From Candidatus Shapirobacteria bacterium UBA1435 (GTDB taxonomy: Bacteria; Patescibacteriota; Microgenomatia; UBA12405): a DNA stretch of 16,080 nucleotides. The position numbers and the translations under genes are program-made. Every line of letters starts with the position of its first letter. The stretch's first letter is position 1. The notes beneath the pieces are model-generated. The model was given only the letters and a program-made list of their open reading frames with translations, was not told the origin of the DNA and did not search any database. The stretch covers positions 1-16,080 of the forward strand of contig DCTR01000022.1 of NCBI GenBank assembly GCA_002329385.1, written 5' to 3'. Of the stretch, positions 1 through 7,547 are shown one piece after another.

Positions 1-414
1 ACCGGTCATGCAAGACAGGGTTCAACAAGATCTCCCCAGTGGGCAGGCGGCGGCGTTGTATTCGCTCCCGTTCCCAGAGATTACACCATCCGTCTGAACA
101 AGAAGGAGAAGAGGGCTGCTCTTAAGTCCGCTCTTACCAGCCGGGTTCAGGCAGGCAAGTTCATCGTAGTGGACGAGCTGAAGTTTGATGAGATCAAGAC
201 CAAGAATTTCCAGACTGTTATGGATAACCTGAATGTGAAGAAGGGACTTGTCGTTTTGGCTGACAATGATGCAAACGTAGTTCTTTCTGCAAGAAATATC
301 CCTACAGTACAGACCACTTTAACAAATACCTTAAACGTATATGACGTTATGAAGGCAGGTACAGTAGTTCTTACAAAGGACGCTGTTTCAAAGATTGAGG
401 AGGTATACGCATAA
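1..414 (+). CDS. rplD: 50S ribosomal protein L4, C-terminal part (5' end outside window)
   Basis: Frame 1 is open from the first base to TAA at 412-414, giving 137 residues of L4, a large-subunit assembly protein that binds 23S rRNA and lines the exit tunnel. The fragment begins in the conserved extended-loop region ([18 protein letters not shown] at residues 1-18) and continues through VFAPVPRDY and the C-terminal Rossmann-like part, ending KIEEVYA. An internal ATG at 169 is not the start, because the conserved sequence continues upstream of it. The protein closely resembles L4 of Lachnospiraceae, and codons (AGA Arg, GCA Ala, GTA Val) fit Clostridia, unlike everything after ~1510. The stop overlaps the rplW start as TAATG, suggesting translational coupling. 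Identification is very sure; the taxonomic reading is an inference from remembered family sequences. Confidence 0.96.
   Translation, partial: TGHARQGSTRSPQWAGGGVVFAPVPRDYTIRLNKKEKRAALKSALTSRVQAGKFIVVDELKFDEIKTKNFQTVMDNLNVKKGLVVLADNDANVVLSARNIPTVQTTLTNTLNVYDVMKAGTVVLTKDAVSKIEEVYA
397..403 (+). promoter_or_regulatory. Shine-Dalgarno site for rplW
   Basis: GAGGAGG lies 10 nt before the rplW ATG at 414, inside the last codons of rplD. It is a strong SD of the type common in Clostridia, and it contrasts with the nearly SD-free genes after the rplB junction. Confidence 0.75.
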
Positions 415-713
415 TGGCTGACATTAAATACTATGACGTAATCCTCAAACCGGTTATTACTGAAAAGAGTATGGCTGGTATGGGTGAGAAGAAATATACT
501 TTCCTGGTTCATCCGGATGCCAACAAGTCTCAGATTAAGGAAGCTGTTGAAAAGATGTTCGAAGGAACCAAAGTAGCAAAGGTTAACACCCAGAACTATG
601 ACGGCAAGAACAAGAGACGTGGTATGACAGTCGGCAAGACTGCCAAGACCAAAAAGGCAATCGTTCAGCTCACCGCAGACAGCAAGGACATCGAGATTTT
701 TGCAGGTCTGTAA
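414..713 (+). CDS. rplW: 50S ribosomal protein L23
   Basis: This 99-residue protein is L23, which sits at the peptide exit tunnel and is the docking site for trigger factor and SRP. The family pattern is clear: [15 protein letters not shown] at 6-20, [20 protein letters not shown] around 27-46, then the basic loop [21 protein letters not shown]. Length is normal. The start is fixed by the GAGGAGG SD and by the TAATG overlap with rplD. It belongs to the Clostridia-like part of the window by protein sequence and codon use. A 79-nt gap with a small hairpin separates it from rplB. Confidence 0.97.
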   Translation: MADIKYYDVILKPVITEKSMAGMGEKKYTFLVHPDANKSQIKEAVEKMFEGTKVAKVNTQNYDGKNKRRGMTVGKTAKTKKAIVQLTADSKDIEIFAGL

Positions 714-743
714 AGAGCAAAAAGAAGTAAACGGTTAATGTAT

Positions 744-761
744 GCAGCATATGAATGCTGC
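744..761 (+). other. Small RNA hairpin in the rplW-rplB gap
   Basis: GCAGCAT (744-750), loop ATGA, then ATGCTGC (755-761) form a perfect 7-bp stem. No U-tract follows, so it is not an intrinsic terminator. It ends 16 nt before the rplB SD. It may be an RNA processing or stability element, or chance; its function is unknown. Confidence 0.5.
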
Positions 762-777
762 GCAAATAATCACAAGC

Positions 778-784
778 AAAGGAG
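778..784 (+). promoter_or_regulatory. Shine-Dalgarno site deciding the rplB start
   Basis: AAAGGAG, 8 nt before the ATG at 793, selects MGIKTY as the start of L2. The in-frame ATGs at 742 and 751 fall in the hairpin region and precede no L2-like sequence. Confidence 0.85.
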
Positions 785-792
785 ATATAACA

Positions 793-1617
793 ATGGGAAT
801 TAAGACATACAACCCATATACACCTTCCAGAAGAAATATGACCGGTTCAGATTTCTCTGAGATTACAAAGACAACTCCTGAGAAATCCCTTTGCGTATCC
901 TTAGCAAAGAACGCAGGTCGTAATAATCAGGGTAAGATCACGGTAAGACACCGTGGCGGCGGTTCCAGAAGGAAATACAGAATCATCGATTTTAAGAGAA
1001 ATAAGGATGGCATTCCTGCTACTGTAATCGGTATCGAATACGATCCTAACAGAACAGCAAACATCGCACTCATCTGCTATGAAGATGGCGAGAAGGCTTA
1101 CATCATTGCTCCCGAAGGTCTGACCGACGGCATGAAAGTAATGAACGGTGAGCATGCAGAAGTAAGAGTAGGCAACTGCCTGCCTTTATCTGAGATTCCT
1201 GTTGGTACTCAGGTACACAACATTGAATTATATCCTGGCAAGGGCGGCCAGCTGGTTCGCTCCGCAGGTAACAGCGCACAGCTGATGGCTAAGGAAGGAA
1301 AATATGCAACACTTCGTCTTCCCTCCGGCGAAATGAGAATGGTTCCTCTTGTATGCAGAGCAACCGTAGGTGTTGTAGGCAATGTTGATCACAGCCTTGT
1401 CAATATCGGTAAAGCAGGACGTAAGCGTCACATGGGAATCAGACCTACTGTCCGCGGTTCTGTCATGAACCCCAACGACCATCCCCACGGTGGTGGTGAA
1501 GGCCGGAGCTCTATCGGCATGAACCCCAAGACCAAGTGGGGCCGTCCGGCTATGGGCAAAAAAACCCGCGCCCGCAAAAAGTCCTCAAACAGATTAATTA
1601 TTAAAAGAAGAAAATAA
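793..1617 (+). CDS. rplB: 50S ribosomal protein L2, apparently chimeric (Clostridia-like body, CPR-like C-terminus)
   Basis: L2 is a primary 23S rRNA-binding protein needed for subunit joining and the peptidyl-transferase centre. The 274-residue frame starts [20 protein letters not shown], as in Lachnospiraceae, and keeps that character to about residue 217. The invariant stretch [17 protein letters not shown], with the conserved functional histidines (H230, H232), spans residues 222-238. After residue 238 the sequence becomes [20 protein letters not shown] and ends LIIKRRK, unlike Clostridia and similar to CPR L2 tails. Codon choice changes at the same place from AGA/GCA/GTA to CGC/GCC/GTC. 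The frame is kept, so the product looks whole, but I consider it a fusion of two orthologues. The stop at 1615-1617 is directly followed by the S19 ATG. The start was chosen from the SD at 778-784. Confidence 0.93.
   Translation: MGIKTYNPYTPSRRNMTGSDFSEITKTTPEKSLCVSLAKNAGRNNQGKITVRHRGGGSRRKYRIIDFKRNKDGIPATVIGIEYDPNRTANIALICYEDGEKAYIIAPEGLTDGMKVMNGEHAEVRVGNCLPLSEIPVGTQVHNIELYPGKGGQLVRSAGNSAQLMAKEGKYATLRLPSGEMRMVPLVCRATVGVVGNVDHSLVNIGKAGRKRHMGIRPTVRGSVMNPNDHPHGGGEGRSSIGMNPKTKWGRPAMGKKTRARKKSSNRLIIKRRK
1441..1506. other. Probable chimeric junction between two genomes inside rplB
   Basis: Left of this interval, proteins, codons and SD sites look like Clostridia. To the right they look like CPR/Microgenomates. 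The interval encodes the most conserved segment of L2 ([22 protein letters not shown]), so the exact crossover cannot be placed by eye. An assembly artefact is the simplest reading; real homologous recombination is the alternative. Confidence 0.75.
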
Positions 1618-1896
1618 ATGTCCCGCAGTTCGAAAAAAGGACCATATATCGACAAGAATTTGGGAAAAAAGATCGCTGCTCAAAAAGGCGATAGCACCCC
1701 GATCAAAACTTATGCCCGTAATTCCCAAGTTGCCCCTGAATTTGTTGGTCATAACCTTTCTATCTACAACGGCAAAAAATTTATTAATGTTTATGTCACC
1801 GAAGACATGGTCGGCCATCGGGTGGGTGAGTTTGCTCCTACTCGGACGTTCAAAGGCCACGGCCGCGTCGTTAAGCGTGTGATTGAAAAAACCTGA
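1618..1896 (+). CDS. rpsS: 30S ribosomal protein S19
   Basis: S19 is a small-subunit head protein that works with S13 near the A site and forms an intersubunit bridge. The 92-residue product has the family signature throughout: [12 protein letters not shown] at the start, [23 protein letters not shown] in the middle, and [18 protein letters not shown] near the end. Length matches the family. The ATG follows the rplB stop with no gap and no SD, typical of the following genes. It is the first gene lying wholly in the CPR-like part. Confidence 0.97.
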   Translation: MSRSSKKGPYIDKNLGKKIAAQKGDSTPIKTYARNSQVAPEFVGHNLSIYNGKKFINVYVTEDMVGHRVGEFAPTRTFKGHGRVVKRVIEKT

Positions 1897-1897
1897 C

Positions 1898-2311
1898 ATG
1901 GCCAAGTCGACTACCGTTTTACCATCACCAACTCCTGCCCCCGTCCAGGAATTAGCTTCCGCTACTTCCAAAGTGGCTAAACACCTGAATAAAAATGTCA
2001 AAATTTCCCCGCGAAAACTAAGGATTTTGGCTAACGAAATCAAAAGGTTGCCACCGGTCGAAGCCGCTACCCGTCTTAAATTTACCAACACCAAAGCTTC
2101 ACGTATTCTTCAAAAGGCGATTAAAACCGTCATCGCCGATGCCAAAAACAACTATCAACTCAATCCCGACAAATTGGTTTTTGATTCCATCCTCGTTGGC
2201 GATGGTCTTAAAATTAAAAGATTGGACAAGTCTCACGGTTCTCGTTTTGCCCGTGGTTTGATCCAAAAACGCCATAGTCGTCTTACCATTACTGTTTCAG
2301 AGAATAAATAA
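1898..2311 (+). CDS. rplV: 50S ribosomal protein L22 with low-complexity N-terminal extension
   Basis: L22 contacts all 23S rRNA domains and its beta-hairpin lines the exit tunnel. The core begins near residue 28 (KHLNKNVKISPRKLRILANEIK) and includes NTKASRILQKAIKTVIADAKNN and the tunnel loop to the SRLTITVSE end. The first ~27 residues (MAKSTTVLPSPTPAPVQELA and onward) are rich in S, T, P and A and are not part of the usual L22 fold, so the protein is longer (137 residues) than typical L22 (~110). I start at ATG 1898, one base after the S19 stop; an in-frame ATG at 1883 would overlap S19 and adds nothing recognisable. No SD is visible. Confidence 0.93.
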   Translation: MAKSTTVLPSPTPAPVQELASATSKVAKHLNKNVKISPRKLRILANEIKRLPPVEAATRLKFTNTKASRILQKAIKTVIADAKNNYQLNPDKLVFDSILVGDGLKIKRLDKSHGSRFARGLIQKRHSRLTITVSENK

Positions 2312-2314
2312 CCT

Positions 2315-2959
2315 ATGGGCCAAAAAATAAATCCAATCGCCTTTAGGCTGGAAACTACCAAAAAAAGTCCGGAGTGGCAGTCCTCATGGTTTGCCTCACC
2401 AGGTAAATATAAAGAGCTATTACTTGAAGACAAAAAGATCCGTGACTATCTCCAAAAACGTCTATACTCGGCGGGGATTATCTCCATCCGCATTGAAAGA
2501 TCAGCCAAAAAATTAAAAATTATCCTTAGTGTCAGCCGTCCGGGTTTAGTTATCGGTCGGGGAGGCAAGGAATTGGAAAGCATTAAATCCGAAATTACTA
2601 AATTGGTCAAAACGAAATCTTCCGGCAAACTGAACATCGACATCCAGGTCGAAGAGTTCAAATACAGCGACCTTTCTGCCAAACTTGTCGCCGAAAAGAT
2701 TGCTTATCAGCTTACGAAAAGGTTGCCCTACCGTCGGGTTGTCCTCTCTGCCATGGAGAAGTCGATGGCTTCCGGCGCCAAAGGAATTAAGATCATCCTA
2801 GGCGGCAGGATCAACGGCGCCGAAATCAGTCGTCGGGAAAAATTTTCCCAAGGCACCATTCCTCTTAGCACCATCAAGTCTATCGTTGATTATTACCAAT
2901 GTCCTGCTCTTACCCGTTCCGGATACATCGGGGTTAAAGTTTATCTTTGTCTAGGCTAA
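2315..2959 (+). CDS. rpsC: 30S ribosomal protein S3
   Basis: S3 sits at the mRNA entry channel of the 30S subunit and contributes to helicase activity. The 214-residue product starts with the canonical [12 protein letters not shown] and contains a type II KH domain with the IGRGG loop at residues 80-84. It also carries the C-terminal signature, including [20 protein letters not shown] and [14 protein letters not shown], and ends in [12 protein letters not shown]. The family usually reads GVKVWI at that last motif. It lacks the longer charged tail of many S3 proteins. Three nt separate it from rplV and there is no SD. Identification is certain. Confidence 0.97.
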   Translation: MGQKINPIAFRLETTKKSPEWQSSWFASPGKYKELLLEDKKIRDYLQKRLYSAGIISIRIERSAKKLKIILSVSRPGLVIGRGGKELESIKSEITKLVKTKSSGKLNIDIQVEEFKYSDLSAKLVAEKIAYQLTKRLPYRRVVLSAMEKSMASGAKGIKIILGGRINGAEISRREKFSQGTIPLSTIKSIVDYYQCPALTRSGYIGVKVYLCLG

Positions 2960-2969
2960 ACTAACCGCT

Positions 2970-3371
2970 ATGCTTCAACCAAGCCGCACAAAATATCGCA
3001 AAGCATTTAGAGGAAGGATGGGTGGATTTTCAAAGGGTTCATCTGTCGCTTTTGGCGAATACGGCCTAAAGGCGCTTCAGGCCTCCTGGGTCACTGCCAA
3101 CCAGATCGAGGCCGCCAGAAAAGCCATCGCCCATGCCACCAAACGGAATGGCCGGATGTGGGTTCGTCTTTTTCCGGATAAACCTTTTACCGAAAAAGGT
3201 GCCGTTACTATGGGTGCTGGCAAGGGTGACGTCAAAGGTTACGTTTGCGTTGTTCGGCCCGGCAGAGTTATGTTTGAAGTCTCCGGTGTTTCGGAGCAGT
3301 TGGCCAACGAAGCTCTCCGGCTGGCAGCAGCCAAGCTCCCTGTTGTTAGTAAGGTAGTTAAAAGGCAATAA
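2970..3371 (+). CDS. rplP: 50S ribosomal protein L16
   Basis: L16 organises the A-site region of the 50S subunit and helps position tRNA. The 133-residue protein starts [19 protein letters not shown] and carries [30 protein letters not shown] sequence around 28-53. It then has [15 protein letters not shown] and a variant of the glycine-rich loop ([18 protein letters not shown], where most bacteria have a GKGKG...WVAVVKPG form). The end, [11 protein letters not shown], is standard. Length is normal. It lies 10 nt after rpsC with no SD. Confidence 0.97.
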   Translation: MLQPSRTKYRKAFRGRMGGFSKGSSVAFGEYGLKALQASWVTANQIEAARKAIAHATKRNGRMWVRLFPDKPFTEKGAVTMGAGKGDVKGYVCVVRPGRVMFEVSGVSEQLANEALRLAAAKLPVVSKVVKRQ

Positions 3372-3384
3372 ACTTCTAGATATT

Positions 3385-3606
3385 ATGAAAAAAACTGATA
3401 AAATTGCCTACAGGCAAAAAGAGGTAGCGCAACTGCGCACAATTCTGGCCGATCTTCGGCGAAAGCTGGTCGAAACCAGGGCCAAGCTCCACACTGGCAA
3501 TCTGAAAGACACCTCCGTTATTAAAAAAATCAGAGCTGAAATCACCATGGTTTTAACTTTGATTACCGAAAATGACAAACAAAAAACTTCAACCATCTCA
3601 AAGTAA
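3385..3606 (+). CDS. rpmC: 50S ribosomal protein L29
   Basis: L29 is a two-helix protein at the exit-tunnel rim that forms part of the trigger-factor/SRP docking area with L23. The 73-residue product is helical and basic, with VAQLRTILADLRRKLVETRAKLHTGNLKD-type sequence around residues 14-42 and the second helix VIKKIRAEITMVLTLI following. It is slightly longer than common L29 (~65) because its last residues are encoded in a 35-nt overlap with the next gene, rpsQ, in another frame. Position between L16 and S17 confirms the call. Confidence 0.9.
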   Translation: MKKTDKIAYRQKEVAQLRTILADLRRKLVETRAKLHTGNLKDTSVIKKIRAEITMVLTLITENDKQKTSTISK

Positions 3607-3838
3607 AGGAAAAACCTTTATCGGTCTTGTCGTCTCCGACAAAATGCAAAACACCATTGTTGTTGCCATGGATCATCAGTTTCTTCACCCGAAATACCGC
3701 AAGACCGTCACCCGCACCAAAAAAATCTACGCCGACAACAACCTCAAGGCTAAGGTTGGCGATACCGTCAAAGTCAGGGAGACACGTCCCCTAAGCAAAC
3801 TCAAAAGATTTATAACTTTAGAGATCGTCAAAAACTAG
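3572..3838 (+). CDS. rpsQ: 30S ribosomal protein S17
   Basis: S17 is an OB-fold primary 16S rRNA-binding protein. The 88-residue product carries the family core [20 protein letters not shown], then [37 protein letters not shown] and a short end. The ATG at 3572 lies inside rpmC, giving a 35-nt overlap. The next in-frame ATG (MQNTIVV) would remove the conserved first strand, so the overlapping start is favoured. No SD is seen, so translation may be coupled to rpmC. Confidence 0.95.
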   Translation: MTNKKLQPSQSKGKTFIGLVVSDKMQNTIVVAMDHQFLHPKYRKTVTRTKKIYADNNLKAKVGDTVKVRETRPLSKLKRFITLEIVKN

Positions 3839-3839
3839 T

Positions 3840-4208
3840 ATGGTCCAGCTGCGAAGTATTATCAAGCCTGCCGACAATTGTGGTGCCAGACTGATTCAGG
3901 TAGTTCACGTCTATCGTGGTTCTTTTCACAAAAAAGCCACCATCGGCGATATCGTTGTCGGTGTCGTCAGGGATGCCATCCCCAATGGCCTGGTCAAAAA
4001 GAAAGAAAAAGTCAGGGTTGTTATTGTCCGGACCAAAAAAGAAATTGGTCGCACCGATGGCTCCTATATCCGTTTCAGCGAAAATGCCGGGGTAATCATC
4101 GATACCCAGAATAATCCCCGCGGCACCAGGATTTTTGGGCCGATCGCCAGGGAAATTAAGGATTTGGGCTTTAACAAAATCGTCTCGATGGCTAAGGAGG
4201 TATATTAA
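3840..4208 (+). CDS. rplN: 50S ribosomal protein L14
   Basis: L14 is one of the most conserved 50S proteins, a beta-barrel at the subunit interface that interacts with L19 and the silencing factor RsfS. The 122-residue product matches along its length: [69 protein letters not shown] and [13 protein letters not shown]. Length is standard. It starts one base after the S17 stop. Its final codons hold the SD for rplX. Confidence 0.98.
   Translation: MVQLRSIIKPADNCGARLIQVVHVYRGSFHKKATIGDIVVGVVRDAIPNGLVKKKEKVRVVIVRTKKEIGRTDGSYIRFSENAGVIIDTQNNPRGTRIFGPIAREIKDLGFNKIVSMAKEVY
4194..4200 (+). promoter_or_regulatory. Shine-Dalgarno site for rplX (rare in this cluster)
   Basis: AAGGAGG lies 9 nt before the rplX ATG and is embedded in the end of rplN. 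It is the only clear SD among the ribosomal genes after the rplB junction, and it sets the L24 start at 4210 rather than the upstream in-frame ATG at 4135. Confidence 0.8.
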
Positions 4209-4209
4209 A

Positions 4210-4536
4210 ATGAAAATAATTATCGGCGATAAGGTCCAGATCTTAATCGGTAAAGATAAAGGCCGTTCGGGCGAGGTCATCGGGGTTTCTCCCAAGACCA
4301 AAAAAGTGCTGGTTAAGGGTCTAAATTTGTATCACCGTCACCTTAAGCCAGTCCAGGGCAGAAAGGGTGGCATTGTTGACAAAGAAAGAGAAATTGATCT
4401 ATCTAAAGTCTCTTTTATCTGTCCAAGCTGTCAAAAGATTAGCCGTGTTGGCTATCATCTCGACGCCTCCGGTCAGAAAATCCGTTTCTGCAAAAAATGC
4501 TCAACCGAAATTATGCCTGTTAAGCCCAAAAAATAA
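4210..4536 (+). CDS. rplX: 50S ribosomal protein L24, zinc-ribbon form
   Basis: L24 initiates 50S assembly by binding the 5' domain of 23S rRNA. The 108-residue product opens with a KOW motif (MKIIIGDKVQILIGKDKGRS) and continues with VLVKGLNLYHRHLKP. The C-terminal half carries two CxxC pairs (C71/C74 in FICPSCQ and C94/C97 in FCKKC), which probably bind zinc as in many bacterial L24 proteins. The start at 4210 is chosen because of the AAGGAGG SD and because residues upstream of it overlap rplN and do not resemble L24. Confidence 0.95.
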   Translation: MKIIIGDKVQILIGKDKGRSGEVIGVSPKTKKVLVKGLNLYHRHLKPVQGRKGGIVDKEREIDLSKVSFICPSCQKISRVGYHLDASGQKIRFCKKCSTEIMPVKPKK

Positions 4537-4538
4537 CT

Positions 4539-5069
4539 ATGTTACGTCAAAATTACCAAACCATTGTCAGGGATTACTTTAGTCAGCTTAAAGGCCGCAA
4601 CCCCCTATCTCTCCCCAGATTAGCCAAGGTCGTGATCAATTATCGCGTCCCGGAAGGTCGTGAGAGTCAGGAAAGTCTGACGGCCGCCCAAACAGAAATT
4701 ATGGCCATCACCGGCCAAAAGCCTGTCCTCACCCGTTCCCGGTTGGCGATTGCCTCTTTTAAGGTCAGGAAAGGCGATCCCTTGGCCTACAAGGTCACTC
4801 TTCGTGGTGGACGGATGTATGATTTTATTGAAAAACTTTTTAATCTTGTGCTTCCCCGTCTTCGTGATTTTAAGGGTATGTCTGCCAGTGCCTTCGATGA
4901 TGCCGGTAACTACAATCTCGTTATCAAAGATCAAACCTATTTTCCCGAGATAGACCTTGACAAGATTACCAAAATCCGTTCAGTCCAGGTGACCTTAAAT
5001 ATTACTGCCTCTTCAAAAGATGAGGCAAAAATGTTATTATCCGCCCTAGGTTTTCCCTTTGCTAAATAA
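4539..5069 (+). CDS. rplE: 50S ribosomal protein L5
   Basis: L5 binds 5S rRNA and contacts P-site tRNA in the central protuberance. The 176-residue protein has the expected order: N-terminal helix with the RDYF motif, PRLAKVVINYRV, ITGQKPVLTRSRLAIASFKVRKG, VTLRGGRMYDFIEKLFNLVLPRLRDF split across residues 85-110, and NLVIKDQTYFPEIDLDKI. The end, SKDEAKMLLSALGFPF, is also typical. Length is normal. It starts 2 nt after rplX, with no SD. A 35-nt AT-rich gap follows it, the longest inside the spc part. Confidence 0.96.
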   Translation: MLRQNYQTIVRDYFSQLKGRNPLSLPRLAKVVINYRVPEGRESQESLTAAQTEIMAITGQKPVLTRSRLAIASFKVRKGDPLAYKVTLRGGRMYDFIEKLFNLVLPRLRDFKGMSASAFDDAGNYNLVIKDQTYFPEIDLDKITKIRSVQVTLNITASSKDEAKMLLSALGFPFAK

Positions 5070-5104
5070 AATTAAAAAATTGCATATTGTAAATCGTAAT
5101 CAAC

Positions 5105-5290
5105 ATGGCCAATAAAGCAAAAATCGTTCGGGAAAAAAAACAACTCAAATATAAAGTTCGCTATCATAACCGTTGTCAATTATGTGGTCGCCCCCGCGGC
5201 TATATCAGAATTTTTGGCCTTTGTCGACTCTGTTTTCGCAAACTCGCCCATGCCGGCATGTTGCCCGGAGTTAAAAAATCTACCTGGTAA
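5105..5290 (+). CDS. rpsN: 30S ribosomal protein S14, zinc-binding short type
   Basis: S14 is a late-assembling protein of the 30S head. At 61 residues it is the short, zinc-binding form, with CQLCG (C24, C27) and CRLCF (C40, C43) making a four-cysteine site. The conserved [15 protein letters not shown] and the C-terminal [11 protein letters not shown] confirm the family. The ATG at 5105 follows an AT-rich 35-nt gap with no clear promoter or SD. The stop is 2 nt before rpsH. Confidence 0.97.
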   Translation: MANKAKIVREKKQLKYKVRYHNRCQLCGRPRGYIRIFGLCRLCFRKLAHAGMLPGVKKSTW

Positions 5291-5292
5291 AC

Positions 5293-5685
5293 ATGATCGC
5301 CTCACTCTCAATCGACTATTTGGTTAGACTCAAAAACGCCTCCCTGGCTGGTTCCCCTTCTATCGTCTCTCCCTACTCCAAATTTTGTTTGGCAATTGCC
5401 CAAATACTGAAAAAAAATAACTTCATTGCTGATTTTCGGGTAATCGAAGGCAAATCTTTTAAACAACTTGAAACTATTCTTGCCTATGATCAGGATCAGC
5501 CAAAAATCCGTCAGGTCGAGATTATCTCAAAGCCCAGTCGCCACCTTTATCACAAGGCCGCTTCGCTTCCCTGGGGCACCAACCGCGACTCATTAATTAT
5601 TGTCTCCACCTCTTCCGGTCTCATGTCTCAAAAAGAGGCCAACAATAAAAAAATAGGTGGGGAGATTATTGCTCAAATTTCATAA
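5293..5685 (+). CDS. rpsH: 30S ribosomal protein S8
   Basis: S8 is a primary binder of the 16S central domain and, in many bacteria, the spc operon repressor. The 130-residue protein has the family pattern in somewhat divergent form: DYLVRLKNASLAG near the start, PYSKFCLAIAQILKKNNFI, and ISKPSRHLYH. The C-terminal STSSGLMSQKEANNKKIGGE corresponds to the common STSKGVMTDREAR-xxxxGGE motif. Whether it regulates this cluster cannot be read from the sequence. Confidence 0.95.
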   Translation: MIASLSIDYLVRLKNASLAGSPSIVSPYSKFCLAIAQILKKNNFIADFRVIEGKSFKQLETILAYDQDQPKIRQVEIISKPSRHLYHKAASLPWGTNRDSLIIVSTSSGLMSQKEANNKKIGGEIIAQIS

Positions 5686-5690
5686 CCGCT

Positions 5691-6230
5691 ATGTCGCGCA
5701 TTGGCCGTCTGCCTATTTCTATCCCCGATGGTGTTACCGTTACTGTTGAAGCCTCGCAGGTGGTTGTTACTGGCCCAAAAGGCTCACTGAAACTTGCCAT
5801 TCCTTCCGCCATCAAGGTTGAAGTCCAAGATGGCCAGGTGATTGTTTCCTGCTTGTCCGAAACCAAGCAAAATCGCGCCAAACATGGTTCTATTCGCGCC
5901 ATCATCAACAACATGATTCGCGGCACCGTTGACCCCTGGAAAAAAGAGCTCGAAATTCGCGGCACTGGCTACAAAGCTTCGGTCAATGGCAACAAACTGA
6001 TCGTCAGTGCCGGTTATATCCACCCTGTCGAGATGGTCGCCCCCGAAGGTGTTCAGTTTTCCGTAAATCAGGATACCAACATTACTGTTATTGGTTGCGA
6101 CAAGGTTAAAGTCGGTCAGGTTGCCAGCAATATTCGAAAAATCCGTAAACCCGAACCTTATAAAGGCAAGGGCATCCGTTACGTTGGTGAATTTATCAAA
6201 CTTAAAGCTGGCAAGACCGCCAAAGCATAA
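5691..6230 (+). CDS. rplF: 50S ribosomal protein L6
   Basis: L6 lies near the sarcin-ricin loop and the factor-binding site. The 179-residue product starts MSRIGRLPISIPDGVTV and has two related alpha/beta domains. The first includes VVVTGPKGSLKL; the second includes ELEIRGTGYKASVNGNKLIV. It ends with the signature IRKPEPYKGKGIRYVGE and a lysine-rich tail. Length and position between S8 and L18 are standard. Five nt separate it from rpsH, with no SD. Confidence 0.98.
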   Translation: MSRIGRLPISIPDGVTVTVEASQVVVTGPKGSLKLAIPSAIKVEVQDGQVIVSCLSETKQNRAKHGSIRAIINNMIRGTVDPWKKELEIRGTGYKASVNGNKLIVSAGYIHPVEMVAPEGVQFSVNQDTNITVIGCDKVKVGQVASNIRKIRKPEPYKGKGIRYVGEFIKLKAGKTAKA

Positions 6231-6232
6231 AC

Positions 6233-6577
6233 ATGATCAAACATTCATCCACCCAAAGGCGGCTTCTCCGTGTCAGAAAAAAGCTTCAGGTCAACCTTGG
6301 CCTGCCCAGACTTTCTGTTTTCCGGAGCAATCAACATCTTTGGGCCCAGGTTATCGACGACAAACATGGCAAGACCCTTGCTTCTGCCAACACCAAAACC
6401 CTCAAAGACGCCAAAGGAACTAAATCAGAGAAAGCCTATCTTTTAGGCAAAGAAATTGCTAAAATTGCTCTGTCTTTAAACATTAAAAGAGTTCGCTTCG
6501 ACCGTGGCCTTTCCCAATACCACGGGCGTGTCCAAAAACTGGCCGAAGGTGCCAGAAGCGAAGGATTGACCTTCTAA
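6233..6577 (+). CDS. rplR: 50S ribosomal protein L18
   Basis: L18 binds 5S rRNA with L5 and fixes it to the 50S subunit. The 114-residue product shows the basic N-terminus RRLLRVRKKLQ, then LPRLSVFRSNQHLWAQVIDD, the alanine-rich GKTLASANT segment, and the end RVRFDRGLSQYHGRVQKLAEGARSEGL, split here as a continuous run near residues 86-112. The family usually has FDRGGYLYHGRV there. Length is normal, and it lies 2 nt after rplF. Confidence 0.96.
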   Translation: MIKHSSTQRRLLRVRKKLQVNLGLPRLSVFRSNQHLWAQVIDDKHGKTLASANTKTLKDAKGTKSEKAYLLGKEIAKIALSLNIKRVRFDRGLSQYHGRVQKLAEGARSEGLTF

Positions 6578-6578
6578 T

Positions 6579-7094
6579 ATGGACGATCACACCCCCCGAC
6601 AAAACAATCCCAATAACAGTCGGCCTCCCCACTTTCGGCCCGAAAGAGCAGAAAGTGAATTTGCCGATAAAGTAGTTGAAATCAAACGTGTTTCCAAAAA
6701 AACCAAGGGCGGCAATCAAATATCCTTTACTGCCCTGGTCGTTTCTGGTGACAAAAAATCACGGGTAGGTGTTGGTCTCGGTAAAGCCAAAAGTGTTGCC
6801 GACGCTATTCAGAAAGCTATCCAAAAGGCTCGTAAATCGATGATAAACGTGCCGATTGTCGATGGCACCATTCCTGTCTCGGTCAAGCTAAAATTTAAGG
6901 GTGCCTTGGTTCTCATCCGTCCCGGCAAGTCCGGAAGTGGTCTTATTGCCGGCGGTCCCGTCCGTTCAGTGGTCGAATTGGCCGGCATCAAGGACCTGGC
7001 CAGCAAAATTATCGGTTCTCGCAATAAGTCGGTTAATGTTTGGGCCACTCTTAAGGCTCTGACCCAAATTGGCCACCAATACCGGTCCAAATAG
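6579..7094 (+). CDS. rpsE: 30S ribosomal protein S5
   Basis: S5 contributes to decoding accuracy and the mRNA entry site. The 171-residue product has a polar N-terminal tail of about 28 residues (MDDHTPRQNNPNNSRPPHF and onward). The conserved core follows: VVEIKRVSKKTKGG, ISFTALVVSGDKKSRVGVGL, GKAKSVADAIQKAI, VPIVDGTIP and the glycine-rich RPGKSGSGLIAGGPVRSVVE. Its stop is only 3 nt before rplO. The rpmD (L30) gene normally found here is missing, as is usual in CPR bacteria. Confidence 0.97.
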   Translation: MDDHTPRQNNPNNSRPPHFRPERAESEFADKVVEIKRVSKKTKGGNQISFTALVVSGDKKSRVGVGLGKAKSVADAIQKAIQKARKSMINVPIVDGTIPVSVKLKFKGALVLIRPGKSGSGLIAGGPVRSVVELAGIKDLASKIIGSRNKSVNVWATLKALTQIGHQYRSK

Positions 7095-7097
7095 TCT

Positions 7098-7547
7098 ATG
7101 GAGATCCTATCCAAACTTACCAAGATTACATCCAAAAAAGCCAAAAGAGTTGGCCGTGGTTACGGCTCTGGTGCTGGCGGACACACCACCGGCAAAGGTG
7201 CCAAAGGTGACAAAATCCGTGGCAAAACCAAATTAACCTTTGATGGCACCAAAATAAAAAAATCCTGGATCAAACGCCTACCCTACCTTAGAGGCAAGCA
7301 CCTGACAATCGCCTATCGCCGCCATCTGAAATTTGACCTCGGCCAAATCAGTCAATGGTTTAAAGACGGAGAAGTGGTTACTCCTAAATTATTAGTCGAA
7401 AAGGCCAATGTCCCTGTTAGACTAAGCCGCCGGCCAATCAAAATTTTAGCCAAAGGCAAACTCGATAAAAAAGTCGATTTTGAAGGTTTGAGTTTCTCCC
7501 GGACAGCCAGCAAAATGGTTATCGCTGCCGGTGGTAATATTAAGTAA
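7098..7547 (+). CDS. rplO: 50S ribosomal protein L15
   Basis: L15 is a late 50S assembly protein with a long basic N-terminal arm. The 149-residue product shows the glycine/lysine-rich arm [20 protein letters not shown] at residues 17-36, then LPYLRGKH (the family's LPKRGF-like region), and the C-terminal globular domain with [21 protein letters not shown]. Its TAA overlaps the secY ATG as TAATG, implying coupling to secY. Length is standard. Confidence 0.95.
   Translation: MEILSKLTKITSKKAKRVGRGYGSGAGGHTTGKGAKGDKIRGKTKLTFDGTKIKKSWIKRLPYLRGKHLTIAYRRHLKFDLGQISQWFKDGEVVTPKLLVEKANVPVRLSRRPIKILAKGKLDKKVDFEGLSFSRTASKMVIAAGGNIK

Noticed and set aside
744..761. The rplW-rplB hairpin as an intrinsic terminator
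   Set aside because: The stem is short and no U-tract follows it.
742..792. Upstream in-frame ATGs extending rplB by 17 residues
   Set aside because: They fall in the hairpin, and the SD at 778-784 and the family N-terminus MGIKTY both point to 793.
5070..5104. AT-rich 35-nt gap before rpsN as a promoter
   Set aside because: No -35/-10 pair with acceptable spacing could be found.
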